From NCBI GenBank assembly GCA_038530555.1, contig JBCBCN010000010.1:43148-107147 (forward strand): 64,000 bases of DNA, written 5' to 3'. The position numbers and the translations under genes are program-made. Shown one piece after another: positions 35,580 through 44,168 of the stretch (positions are counted from its first letter, which is position 1; the number at the start of each line of letters is the position of its first letter). Source of the DNA: HKCCE3408 sp038530555. Its GTDB lineage: Bacteria > Pseudomonadota > Alphaproteobacteria > Rhodobacterales > Rhodobacteraceae. The notes beneath the pieces were generated by a model. It saw nothing but the letters and a program-made list of their open reading frames with translations, was not told the DNA's origin and did no database searches.

Positions 35580-35761
35580 TCTGTTCCATCACCCACCGCG
35601 CAATATCCAATTCGGGCAACGATTGCCCCGCATCCCATTAGGGCCCGGCGATTTTCAAGCAGTCCAGAAACGGCAATTTCGACAACCAAAACGCACCCAT
35701 CGATAGTTCTTTGCATAATGACGCAAAAAACAATGCCGCGAGAAGAAATTTTTGGGACGGT

Positions 35762-36700
35762 TCAGCCGCCGATCACGAGATCCGTGATCCGACCGGCGGT
35801 TTGACGAATGAGCCCGGCGAGGCGCTCATAGCCTTGGCTTGCACCCGCGCTGCGGCGCCAGACCAATCCAACCGATCTCAGCAAACGGCGACCGGCAAGC
35901 GGACGGACAACCACATCGCTCGCCTTTCCGGTGATCTCGGATTTGATGTAAAGCGACGGAAGCAGGGTCAGGCCCATATCCATGGCCACCATCTGTCGCA
36001 GCGCGTCAAGGGACGTGCCCTCATAGTCCCGCGCAAGGGTGGCGCCCGTCTCCAAACAAACAGCCAATACCTGATCATGCAGCGCGTAGTTGGGCGACAG
36101 CGACAACAGCGTCTTTCCGGCAAGGTCGCTCGGCTCGATCTCGGCTTTTTCGGCAAGCGGGTGCCGGGCGGGCATCGTGACCATCAATGGTTCGCGAAAC
36201 AGCCGGTCCACCACAAGGCTGGCACCCGGCGCCGGAAGTTGTGTTATTATCAGGTCATGCACCCCATCATTGAGTTCCCTCAGCAACGCACGGGGTGGCG
36301 CCTCGCGGATATAGAGCTTGAGATCGGGATGGGCGGTGTTCAAATCGTCGATGACATAGGGCATTAGATACGGCCCGATCGTCATCGATGTGCCCAGTTT
36401 GACAGTCCCGCCCAGCCCGGATTTCATCATCACGGACAAGTCCATCAAGTCGTGGGTCGCGGCCAAGATATCCCGCGCGCGGCGGCTGACCTCTCGCCCG
36501 GCGACAGTCAATTGTACCTGATTGGCGCCGCGCTCGACCAGCTCAAGCCCGAGCGAGGTCTCGAGCGCTTTTATCTGCACCGACAGGGACGGCTGCGAAA
36601 TGCCGCAAGCCTCGGCGGCATGCCGGAAATGGCGCATCTCTTCGAGTGCCAACAAATACCGCATCTGGCGCAAGGTGATGGGCGGTGCCGGGAAGGTCAT
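35762..36700 (-). CDS. OxyR-like LysR regulator without the peroxidatic cysteine
   Basis: 312 residues. The HTH (RQMRYLLALEEMRHFRHAAEACG, then ISQPSLSVQIKALETSLGLELVER) and effector domain follow OxyR closely (GTSMTIGPYLMPYVIDDLN, GTSLDALRQMVAMDMGLTLLP). In OxyR two cysteines nine residues apart form the peroxide-sensing disulfide. Here the first position is Ala206 (LSPNYALHDQ) and only the second is Cys (Cys215, VLAVCLETG). Peroxide sensing by the classical mechanism is therefore unlikely. The gene has no obvious target beside it; no catalase or peroxidase is adjacent. Confidence 0.85.
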   Translation of the reverse strand: MTFPAPPITLRQMRYLLALEEMRHFRHAAEACGISQPSLSVQIKALETSLGLELVERGANQVQLTVAGREVSRRARDILAATHDLMDLSVMMKSGLGGTVKLGTSMTIGPYLMPYVIDDLNTAHPDLKLYIREAPPRALLRELNDGVHDLIITQLPAPGASLVVDRLFREPLMVTMPARHPLAEKAEIEPSDLAGKTLLSLSPNYALHDQVLAVCLETGATLARDYEGTSLDALRQMVAMDMGLTLLPSLYIKSEITGKASDVVVRPLAGRRLLRSVGLVWRRSAGASQGYERLAGLIRQTAGRITDLVIGG

Positions 36701-36764
36701 AGGCGCACTCTATCGATTTTGATCTATCCATCGATATAGCCCATTAGACGCCATTGCCAAAATT

Positions 36765-37580
36765 TTACGCTGAGCTTTGCGTCGACAGAACGCGGATCGG
36801 GCCATCCGGTGTCACGGCCACCGCGCTCAAAACGCCCGTCCGATGAGCCTCTGAGTCGACGGTGATCCGGCGATCCACGAGGCCTGCGCGACCCACGGCA
36901 CTGTGCCCGTGGGCAATCCAGACATCGTCGGACCGCTGCGCGCTGTGAAACTCTGGGTGTCCCCACAAAAGGATCCGCGGGCTTTGCTCTGCCATGGGCC
37001 GAAATGGATCAGCACCTGCATGAACGACCCACAGGTTTCCAGAGGACCAACTCAGCGGGAGATCGGACAGCCAGTTCAAAGCGCTCTCCCCCAACTGGCC
37101 GCGCAGATAGCTGGCTAGGCCGCGCATATCTTCTAGGTTGGGCGGGTCCATCCCCGACCGATCGGTCGCCAGGACCTCGGCCAAGATCGTGTCACCGCCT
37201 GAGCTCAGCCACCGACCGGCACGGCGGTCCGGATCCGTGAAGACGTCGAGCAAGAGCCGCTCCTGGCTTCCCATGAGGCAAACCACATTTTTCGGAAACA
37301 GCTCGCAAAGCTCCTGCATGCGGTCCAACACGATCAGCGAAGACGGCCCGTGGCCGATGTAATTCCCAACAAAGGCAAGCGCCGGTTCGCTCACTTTGTG
37401 CGCGCCGATATCCTGATCGATCAGCGTCAGGATGTCTTCCAGGCAGTCCGCGCAACCATGAATGTCACCGATGACATAGCACACACGTTCTGGCCGCGGT
37501 CTGCCGCCTGGCAACGGATCAGGGGACGCCTCCGGCGACGCGTCCGGCTTGGATCTCGTGAACAGGTTTGGGCGTTTCAT
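36765..37580 (-). CDS. Calcineurin-like metallophosphoesterase with altered active site
   Basis: 271 residues from the ATG at 37578-37580; the frame to 37733 runs through a less likely region. Fold landmarks of PPP/ApaH-type phosphatases are recognisable: YVIGDIHGCADCLEDIL, VGNYIGHGPSSLIVLDR, LMGSQERLLLDVF, LWVVHAGADPF and WIAHGHSAVG. The metal/catalytic residues are changed: GDxxDRG is GNYIGHG (D73N, D76G, R77H in this numbering) and GNHE is GSQE (105-107). Only the first D-x-H and the C-terminal His residues remain. Activity is doubtful. An N-terminal 30-residue Pro-rich tail precedes the domain. Confidence 0.8.
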   Translation of the reverse strand: MKRPNLFTRSKPDASPEASPDPLPGGRPRPERVCYVIGDIHGCADCLEDILTLIDQDIGAHKVSEPALAFVGNYIGHGPSSLIVLDRMQELCELFPKNVVCLMGSQERLLLDVFTDPDRRAGRWLSSGGDTILAEVLATDRSGMDPPNLEDMRGLASYLRGQLGESALNWLSDLPLSWSSGNLWVVHAGADPFRPMAEQSPRILLWGHPEFHSAQRSDDVWIAHGHSAVGRAGLVDRRITVDSEAHRTGVLSAVAVTPDGPIRVLSTQSSA

Positions 37581-37641
37581 AAGCTTGAATTGGGGCGATT
37601 GACTGGAAAGGACAAGGCCCCGAACCGGTCTGGTCGCGGGG

Positions 37642-40185
37642 TCAATCCTGTGCCCTGAGAATGCGCGCTGGCCGCGCCGCGAGAGGCCGCAGCGCAAACG
37701 CCAGGCCCGCCAGCAAAGTCGCAAGGGCACCACCCACGATAATCAACGCGGCCGAGATGGGCTCAAAACGGTAGCTGCTCTCCATTACAAACGTCAGCAC
37801 CGCCCAGCCGCCCAAAGCGCCCGCAAAGACCGCCACAGCACCCGCCGCTGCGCCCAGCATGCCGGCTCTAAGTGCAAAACTCCAAAGGATCGAACGCCTG
37901 ACTGCGCCCAGTGTCTTAAGAAGCGCAGCTTCGAAAACGCGGGCACGTTCTCCGGCGGCGGCTGCACCGATCAAAACCACAAAGCCCGTGAGCAAGGTCG
38001 CGCTCGCACCCAGAGATGTGGCCGCGGCCAGGCCGGTGAGGGCATCCGCCACCCGGTCAATCGCGTCGCGTACACGAATGGCTGTGATATTAGGCGCGTC
38101 CTCGGTGACAGCGCGCAGGATACGTGCTTCGGCCTCAGGCTCAGCATATACGGTCGCAATATGGGTATGCGGCGCGCCGGCCAAAGCATTTTGCGAGAAG
38201 GTCAGAATGAAGCCGATCCCGGCATTGGAGAAATCCACTTCGCGCAGGGCGGCGATCTCGGCCACGATATCCCGGCCCAGCACATTGACCGTGATCGTGT
38301 CGCCGAGCCCCAAGCCAATCTCCCGCGCTTCCTCAGCGGCGAAGGCGACAAGCGGCGGACCAGCATAGTCGTCGGGCCACCATTCGCCTTCGACGACTTC
38401 CTCAGGCGGGGGCGCCTCGGTCAGATAGGTGATACCCCGGTCGCCTTCGATCACCCAATGATCGCCTGCGACCTCCCGGGCGGAGACCCCATTGATCTGG
38501 GTCAGAATGCCACGCAGCATGGGCGCGGTCTCCACTCGCGAGACCTCGTCGTCTGCCTGCATCGACTGGACGAAGCCACCCAACTGATCGTTTTGGATAT
38601 CGACGAAGAAATAACTGGGCGCCACATCTGGCAGGTCACGCTCAATTGCCGCGCGCAGATTGGTGTCGATCTGCCCGACCGTGGCCAGCACAGAAAGGCC
38701 CAGACCAAGCGAGAGAATGACCGGTACCGCGTCCGAGCGCGGCCCGCCGATGGCCGCAAGGGCCAAGCGCACCGTTGTGTTGCCACGGAACCGTTTCGCC
38801 CGGGCGAGCCTTCGCGCCAGCGCGCGCAGCGCCAGGGCGGCAAGGGCGAGGATCAACAGCGCCACCAAGATGCCGCCAGCAGTGTAAAGCGCGAGCCTCG
38901 GTATACCCGACAGCCACACAGACGCGCCAATCAAAGCTGCGGCCAGGGCGGCCATGGCCGCAAGGTAGGCCGCGCCAGGCAGGCGAAACTTTCCCGCCGC
39001 CCCATCGCGGTAGAGCGCAGCGGCCCGGACATCGCCGGTGCGCGCCAGGGGCCACAGAGCAAAGGCGAAGGCGGTGAGAACGCCGTAAAGCGCGGCTTGG
39101 CCCAAGGCCGCGGGGTAGAAGCCAAAGACGATCGGCACGGGCAGGCGCGCCTCGATCAGCGGCTGAAAGACAATCGGCAGCAGCGCGCCCAGGGCCAGGC
39201 CCAGCACCACGCCGATCACACTGAGCACCGCGATTTGCAGCAGGTAGAGCGCGAAGATCACCCGTGTCTCTGCGCCCAGGCTGCGAAGCGTTGCGATCGT
39301 GTTGACCTTGCCCTCCAGGTAGGCGCGGACTGAGGCGGCGATCCCAACACCGCCTACCGCAAGTCCCGCCAGACCAACCAGCACGAGAAATGAGCCGATC
39401 CGGTCAACGAAGACCTGCACGCCGGGCGCCGGATCTCGGCTGTCTCGCCAACGCAGGCCGGTTGTCTCGAACTGGGCGTTCGCCTCTCGTTCGAGACGCT
39501 CGATATCCGCGCCCTGGGGAAGCGCCAGGCGATATGCCGTGTCAAAAAGCGTGCCAGGCCCGAGAAGCTCAGCTTCGCTCAGATCTTCAAGCAGAACGAC
39601 TGTGCGGGGGCCCAGGCTGAACCCGCTCGACACGCCGTCGGGCTCATGGGTCAGAAGCGCTGTCATGACAAACTCCTGGCGGCCAAGGCGGAATGTGTCG
39701 CCGACCTCGACCCCCAAGCGCTCGGCCAGGATAGGATCCATGATCCCGCCGGGCAGATCACCGGGCGGGTCGAAGGCGTCGGCCAATGGGATCGCAGGCT
39801 CAAGACCCGCTTCCCCGTAAAGCGGCCAAAGACCGTCAACCGCGCGCACTTGTGTCAGGCCGCGCTCGCTGCCCTCGGGACCATCGACCAGGGCCATGGA
39901 ACGGAAATCGACCGTCTCGGACACGTTTGTGGCGATCTCGCTCATGAATGTGCGCTCGGCGTCTTCGGCGTAGCGATAGGTAAAACTTACCTCTGCGTCG
40001 CCGCCCAGGATCACGGCCGCCTCTTCGCGAAAGCCCCTCTCGATGCTCTCTTTGACCGTACCGACAGCAGCAATCGCCGCGACGCCCAACGCCAAACATA
40101 GCAAAAATACCCGAAAGCTCGGCAGCGCACCGCGCAATTCGCGGCGCGCCAACCGTCCGGCAAGCGCGAGCTCCGCGAGGGTCAT
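37642..40185 (-). CDS. ABC transporter permease, FtsX/MacB fold, two modules (YbbP-like)
   Basis: 847 residues. One N-terminal helix, a large periplasmic domain (about 50-250), three helices of FtsX type (VLVGLAGLAVGGVGIAASVRAYLEG, then LYLLQIAVLSVIGVVLGLALG), two extra helices in the middle (about 395-455), a second periplasmic domain and a second FtsX set at the C-terminus (GASATLLTGFVVLIGAAAAG). This is the YbbP layout. The partner ATPase overlaps upstream by 4 bp. YbbAP-type exporters sit next to the esterase TesA in many proteobacteria; here the GDSL esterase is divergent from the ATPase. Substrate is unknown, perhaps lipids or hydrophobic molecules removed from the inner membrane. Confidence 0.9.
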   Translation of the reverse strand: MTLAELALAGRLARRELRGALPSFRVFLLCLALGVAAIAAVGTVKESIERGFREEAAVILGGDAEVSFTYRYAEDAERTFMSEIATNVSETVDFRSMALVDGPEGSERGLTQVRAVDGLWPLYGEAGLEPAIPLADAFDPPGDLPGGIMDPILAERLGVEVGDTFRLGRQEFVMTALLTHEPDGVSSGFSLGPRTVVLLEDLSEAELLGPGTLFDTAYRLALPQGADIERLEREANAQFETTGLRWRDSRDPAPGVQVFVDRIGSFLVLVGLAGLAVGGVGIAASVRAYLEGKVNTIATLRSLGAETRVIFALYLLQIAVLSVIGVVLGLALGALLPIVFQPLIEARLPVPIVFGFYPAALGQAALYGVLTAFAFALWPLARTGDVRAAALYRDGAAGKFRLPGAAYLAAMAALAAALIGASVWLSGIPRLALYTAGGILVALLILALAALALRALARRLARAKRFRGNTTVRLALAAIGGPRSDAVPVILSLGLGLSVLATVGQIDTNLRAAIERDLPDVAPSYFFVDIQNDQLGGFVQSMQADDEVSRVETAPMLRGILTQINGVSAREVAGDHWVIEGDRGITYLTEAPPPEEVVEGEWWPDDYAGPPLVAFAAEEAREIGLGLGDTITVNVLGRDIVAEIAALREVDFSNAGIGFILTFSQNALAGAPHTHIATVYAEPEAEARILRAVTEDAPNITAIRVRDAIDRVADALTGLAAATSLGASATLLTGFVVLIGAAAAGERARVFEAALLKTLGAVRRSILWSFALRAGMLGAAAGAVAVFAGALGGWAVLTFVMESSYRFEPISAALIIVGGALATLLAGLAFALRPLAARPARILRAQD

Positions 40186-40889
40186 TCCGCTGCGTCTTGG
40201 GCTAAGACCGGATCGGCATCTATGTCTAGCCGACCATCAGCCAAGCGCACAACCCGGCTACACCGCGCTGCGAGATCGGGCGCATGCGTCACTAGGATCA
40301 GCGTGGCGCCGTGCTCGGTGTTCAGGCGCATCAGCAAATCCATGATCACCGCCCCATTCGCGGCATCCAAATTGCCGGTCGGCTCATCGGCGAGCAGGAT
40401 CTGCGGGCGCGGTGCGGCGGCCCGGGCCAGGGCCACACGCTGCTGTTCACCGCCCGACATCTCGTTGGGATAGTGATCCAGGCGGTGTCCTAGCCCCACT
40501 GCGCGCAATTCCTCCTCGGCTCGGTCAAAAGCGTCCGCCTGACCGGCCAGTTCCAGCGGCGTGGCGACATTTTCCAGCGCGGTCATGGTCGGGATCAGGT
40601 GGAATGACTGAAACACCACACCCATATGTTGCCTGCGAAACCGCGCCAGCGCGTCTTCGGACATCGACGTAAGGTCTTGGCCAAGCGCGATCACTTGCCC
40701 GCCGGTTGCCTGTTCCAGGCCGCCCATGAGCATAAGGAGAGACGACTTGCCCGACCCAGACGGCCCGATCAACCCTACGCTTTCTCCCGCCGCGACGCTC
40801 AGTGAGATACCGCGCAAGATATCGACACGCCCCGAGGCTGCATCCAGGGAAAGCTCTGCGTCGTGGAGTGTAAGGATGGGATCGGACAT
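40182..40889 (-). CDS. ABC transporter ATP-binding protein (YbbA/LolD-like)
   Basis: 235 residues from the ATG at 40887-40889. Walker A LIGPSGSGKSSLLMLMGGLE, Q-loop VVFQSFHLIPTMTALENV, signature MSGGEQQRVALARAA, Walker B ILLADEPTGNLD and switch His LVTHAPDLA are complete. It powers the overlapping permease. A possible esterase gene starts divergently just upstream, so the promoters of both genes must overlap or lie in a very short spacer. Confidence 0.93.
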   Translation of the reverse strand: MSDPILTLHDAELSLDAASGRVDILRGISLSVAAGESVGLIGPSGSGKSSLLMLMGGLEQATGGQVIALGQDLTSMSEDALARFRRQHMGVVFQSFHLIPTMTALENVATPLELAGQADAFDRAEEELRAVGLGHRLDHYPNEMSGGEQQRVALARAAAPRPQILLADEPTGNLDAANGAVIMDLLMRLNTEHGATLILVTHAPDLAARCSRVVRLADGRLDIDADPVLAQDAAE

Positions 40890-40908
40890 TTTAAGCTCTG
40901 TCGCGCGG

Positions 40909-41604
40909 GTGTTGGGAAATTGCCTTGGACACACTCGATATGGGGCGCGGCGGGTCCTGAACAAGGCGATGGTCGTGGTTGCTTTGTCCGCCTCGGCCCT
41001 CAGCGCCGAAGAGCTGACGCTGGTCGCCTTCGGTGATTCCTTGACGCAAGGCTACGGCCTGCCAGTCGAGGACGGCTTCGTCCCGCAGCTTCAGGCTTGG
41101 CTCACAGAACGCGGCCACGAGGTGGACGTCGTCAATGCAGGCGTCTCGGGCGACACGACCGCGGGCGGGCTTGCGCGGATTGGCTGGACGATCGGCGGCG
41201 CGGAAGTGGACGCGATCATCGTGGCGCTCGGCGGCAATGACCTGTTGCGCGGGATTGATCCGGCCGTATCGCGCGCCAATCTGGAGGGGATCTTGCAGCA
41301 AGTGCGCGATGTGGGACTGCCGGTCGTTCTGGCGGGGCTGAATGCGCCAGGCAATTACGGGCCGGACTATGCGCGCGACTTCAATGCGATCTATCCCGAA
41401 CTGGCCGAGGAATACGGCGCGCTGCATGTGCCGAGTTTTCTTGGCGGTCTCGAGGACGCGTTGGCGGCTGGCACGCCACCCCTGCGGCTTGTGCAACCCG
41501 ACGGCATCCATCCCTCGACCGAGGGTGTAACGGCCATCGTCGAGGCCCTAGGGCCGGTTGTCGAAGAGCTATTGGAGCAGGCCGAGGCGCGGGTCAGCAA
41601 CTAG
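40909..41604 (+). CDS. tesA: GDSL/SGNH-family arylesterase or lysophospholipase (TesA-like)
   Basis: About 231 residues from a GTG at 40909; a downstream ATG at 40969 is the alternative but would leave a signal peptide without positive charges. Signal region GARRVLNKAMVVVALSASALSA. Catalytic blocks are all present: FGDSLTQGYG (nucleophile Ser), the Gly block NAGVSGDTTAGGLAR, GGNDLLRGI (Asn) and DGIHPSTEG (Asp/His). It should hydrolyse ester or thioester bonds in the periplasm. Divergent from the YbbAP-like ABC exporter, a pairing known from other proteobacteria. Confidence 0.9.
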   Translation: MLGNCLGHTRYGARRVLNKAMVVVALSASALSAEELTLVAFGDSLTQGYGLPVEDGFVPQLQAWLTERGHEVDVVNAGVSGDTTAGGLARIGWTIGGAEVDAIIVALGGNDLLRGIDPAVSRANLEGILQQVRDVGLPVVLAGLNAPGNYGPDYARDFNAIYPELAEEYGALHVPSFLGGLEDALAAGTPPLRLVQPDGIHPSTEGVTAIVEALGPVVEELLEQAEARVSN

Positions 41605-41703
41605 CGCCTCCCGCAGGCCACAACCTGGCGCCTTCCGCGCTGGCGCCTTGCGGCGCGGCGCGGGCTTTGCGATGTCTGGACCGGTCAGATCAGGGAGGCC
41701 GTG

Positions 41704-43194
41704 ATGGGATACATTCTCGCCATCGATCAAGGAACGACATCGACAAGGGCGATCGTTTTCGATGCCGCGCTCACCCCCCAACACACCGCACAAGAAGAAT
41801 TCACCCAGCATTTCCCCCATTCCGGTTGGGTCGAGCATGACGCCGATGAAATCTGGCGCACAACCCTCAGCACCCTAAAGGCGGCCGTGTCGAAAGCCGC
41901 GCTCAAAGCTGAAGACATCGCAGCCATCGGCATCACCAATCAACGCGAAACGGTGGTCGTGTGGGACCGTGAGACCGGAGCTCCCATCCACCGTGCTATC
42001 GTCTGGCAGGACCGCAGAACCTCCGCGTTGTGCGCTGAGTTAAAAGCGGCGGGGCACGAAGCGATGGTGCGCCAGAAAACCGGCCTGCTGCTCGATCCCT
42101 ATTTCAGCGCCACCAAGCTGGCCTGGCTTTTGGACAATGTGGACGGCGCCCGCGCCAAGGCCGAAGCCGGCAAGCTGGCGTTTGGCACAATCGACAGCTT
42201 TCTGGTCTGGCGGCTTACGGGTGGCCGCGCCCATGTGACAGACGCCACGAACGCCGCCCGCACGCTCCTTTACAATATCCGGGAGGGCGCCTGGGACAGC
42301 GATATCTGCGCGCTTCTGAACATACCCTTGAGCCTTCTCCCCGAAGTGCGCGACTGCGCCGATGAGTTTGGGGAGGTGACGCCCGATCTTTTGGGCGGGC
42401 CTATTGCGATCCGCGGCATTGCCGGGGACCAACAGGCCGCGACCCTTGGCCAGGCCTGCTTTTCGCCCGGCATGCTGAAATCGACCTATGGGACGGGGTG
42501 TTTTGCCCTGATGAATACAGGCGACCGGCTGGTCGAAAGCCAAAACCGACTGTTGGGAACAATCGCCTATCAACTGAACGGCACCCCGACCTACGCGCTC
42601 GAAGGTTCGATCTTCGTGGCGGGATCGGTCGTGCAATGGCTGCGCGATGGGTTGGGTGTGATCTCGGACGCAGCGGAAACGCAAGCGCTGGCCGAACGGG
42701 CAGACGCCGAGCAGACGGTCATACTCGTACCCGCATTTGTCGGCATGGGTGCGCCCTATTGGGACCCCGATTGCCGCGGCGCGATCTTCGGCCTGACCAG
42801 GGCGACCGGCCCGGCGGAGTTCGCGAAGGCGGCGCTGCAAAGCGTGGGTTATCAGACCCGTGATCTTTGGGAGGCGATGCGCGCCGATTGGGAAGGCACG
42901 GGCGCCGACAGCACGCTTCGCGTCGATGGCGGGATGAGCGCGTCGGATTGGTCCATGCAGTTTTTGGCCGATATCCTGGGCGCACCGGTGGACCGGCCAA
43001 ATGTGCTTGAGACGACAGCGCTCGGCGCCGCCTGGCTGGCCGGGATGCAAAGCGGAATATGCCCCGGTCCCGACGGTTTCGCGAAATGTTGGTCTCTAGA
43101 GCGGCGCTTTGAGCCCGCAACGTCGCAAGACGACCGCGACGCGCTTTATGCAGGGTGGAAAGACGCCGTGTCACGCACCTTGAGCAAGACCTAA
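41704..43194 (+). CDS. glpK: Glycerol kinase
   Basis: 496 residues from the ATG at 41704 (a GTG at 41701 is just before it). FGGY-family kinase that phosphorylates glycerol to glycerol-3-phosphate. N-terminal phosphate motif IDQGTTSTRAIVFD, GITNQRETVVVWDRETG, IAGDQQAATLGQACF, GTGCFALMNTG, and the ATP-site LRVDGGMSASDWSMQFLADI are present. No glpF, glpD or glpR is adjacent. The nitrilase gene follows after 3 bp, so the two are co-transcribed. Confidence 0.96.
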   Translation: MGYILAIDQGTTSTRAIVFDAALTPQHTAQEEFTQHFPHSGWVEHDADEIWRTTLSTLKAAVSKAALKAEDIAAIGITNQRETVVVWDRETGAPIHRAIVWQDRRTSALCAELKAAGHEAMVRQKTGLLLDPYFSATKLAWLLDNVDGARAKAEAGKLAFGTIDSFLVWRLTGGRAHVTDATNAARTLLYNIREGAWDSDICALLNIPLSLLPEVRDCADEFGEVTPDLLGGPIAIRGIAGDQQAATLGQACFSPGMLKSTYGTGCFALMNTGDRLVESQNRLLGTIAYQLNGTPTYALEGSIFVAGSVVQWLRDGLGVISDAAETQALAERADAEQTVILVPAFVGMGAPYWDPDCRGAIFGLTRATGPAEFAKAALQSVGYQTRDLWEAMRADWEGTGADSTLRVDGGMSASDWSMQFLADILGAPVDRPNVLETTALGAAWLAGMQSGICPGPDGFAKCWSLERRFEPATSQDDRDALYAGWKDAVSRTLSKT

Positions 43195-43197
43195 TCT

Positions 43198-44028
43198 ATG
43201 CGGGTGGCCGTTGGGCAGATGTGCTCGGCCAAGACGCACGGGCCGAATATCGATGTCGCCGAAGGCTTTGCGCGGGCGGCCGCCAAGGACGGGGCCGAGC
43301 TTTTGGCCCTGCCGGAGGTGGCGGGGTTGATGAACCGCAATCCATTGGAGGCCTCGGAACTGGTCCGTGTGGCGGACGCCGATCCGTTTTTGGCCGCCTG
43401 TTGCGCACTCGCCCGGGACAACCGCATTTGGATCCAGCCCGGCTCGGTCGCGGTACATGGGCCGGCCGGCAAGTTCCTCAACCACGCAGTGCTCATCGCG
43501 CCAGACGGCGAGATCAAAGCGCGCTATGATAAAGCGCATCTGTTCGACGTGGCGCTCGAGGGGCAAAAGCCAATCGGAGAATCCAAGCGCTTTGACGCCG
43601 GGGCCGAGGGCATCGTGGTCAAAACACCCCTTGCTACACTTGGGCTGACGATCTGCTACGATCTGCGGTTCCCGGGCGTCTACCGCCAAAGCGCGCAGCT
43701 TGGCGCGGAGATCATCTTCGTTCCTTCCGCCTTCACCGTGTCGACCGGTCGCGCGCATTGGGAGGTACTGCTGCGCGCCCGCGCCATCGAGACCGGCAGC
43801 TTTATCATTGCAGCAGCGCAAAGCGGCCACCATGAAGACGGGCGCGAGACCTGGGGACATTCCTTGGTGATCGGGCCTTGGGGGGAGGTCGTGCTAGATA
43901 TGGGCACGTCTGCCCCGGCTCTTGAAATCGTTGATTTGGACCTGGACCGCGTGCGGCAGGCGCGCGCGCAAATCCCCTCTCTGACGCTTGAGCGCAATCT
44001 TTCCTTCCGTGTGATTGACGCGCGCTGA
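43198..44028 (+). CDS. Carbon-nitrogen hydrolase (Nit1/deaminated glutathione amidase-like)
   Basis: 276 residues, nitrilase superfamily. The catalytic Glu-Lys-Cys triad is seen in LLALPEVAGLM (Glu), RYDKAHLFDV (Lys) and LTICYDLRFPGVYR (Cys). The overall pattern, with ARAIETGSFIIAAAQSG and HEDGRETWGHSLVI, is that of the Nit1/Nit2 branch; Nit1 enzymes hydrolyse deaminated glutathione. With gshA in the same window a glutathione-repair role is attractive but unproven. It starts 3 bp after glpK. Confidence 0.88.
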   Translation: MRVAVGQMCSAKTHGPNIDVAEGFARAAAKDGAELLALPEVAGLMNRNPLEASELVRVADADPFLAACCALARDNRIWIQPGSVAVHGPAGKFLNHAVLIAPDGEIKARYDKAHLFDVALEGQKPIGESKRFDAGAEGIVVKTPLATLGLTICYDLRFPGVYRQSAQLGAEIIFVPSAFTVSTGRAHWEVLLRARAIETGSFIIAAAQSGHHEDGRETWGHSLVIGPWGEVVLDMGTSAPALEIVDLDLDRVRQARAQIPSLTLERNLSFRVIDAR

Positions 44029-44123
44029 TACGCGGAACGCCCACTTCCAAACCAAGGCCACAGCCTCAAACATAGCTGCCCAACCGCCTTGACCGATGGA
44101 GGCCTTTGCGCCATATGCACAGG

Positions 44124-44146
44124 ATTGGTAATTTTATCTTACCAAT
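44124..44146. promoter_or_regulatory. GntR/FadR-type operator upstream of the lactate operon
   Basis: ATTGGTAA, seven AT-rich bases, TTACCAAT: a perfect 8-bp inverted repeat. The TTGGT...ACCAA half sites are like those bound by PdhR/LldR/FadR-type GntR regulators, which control lactate dehydrogenase operons in other bacteria. It is 22 bp before the lldD start and close to its ribosome-binding site (GGGAGG at 44155-44160), a repressor position. Confidence 0.65.
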
Positions 44147-44168
44147 ACGCCAAAGGGAGGTGAATGGC

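Noticed and set aside
38161..39333. 390-codon plus-strand frame in the ABC permease gene
   Set aside because: Arg/Gln-rich antisense translation of membrane segments.
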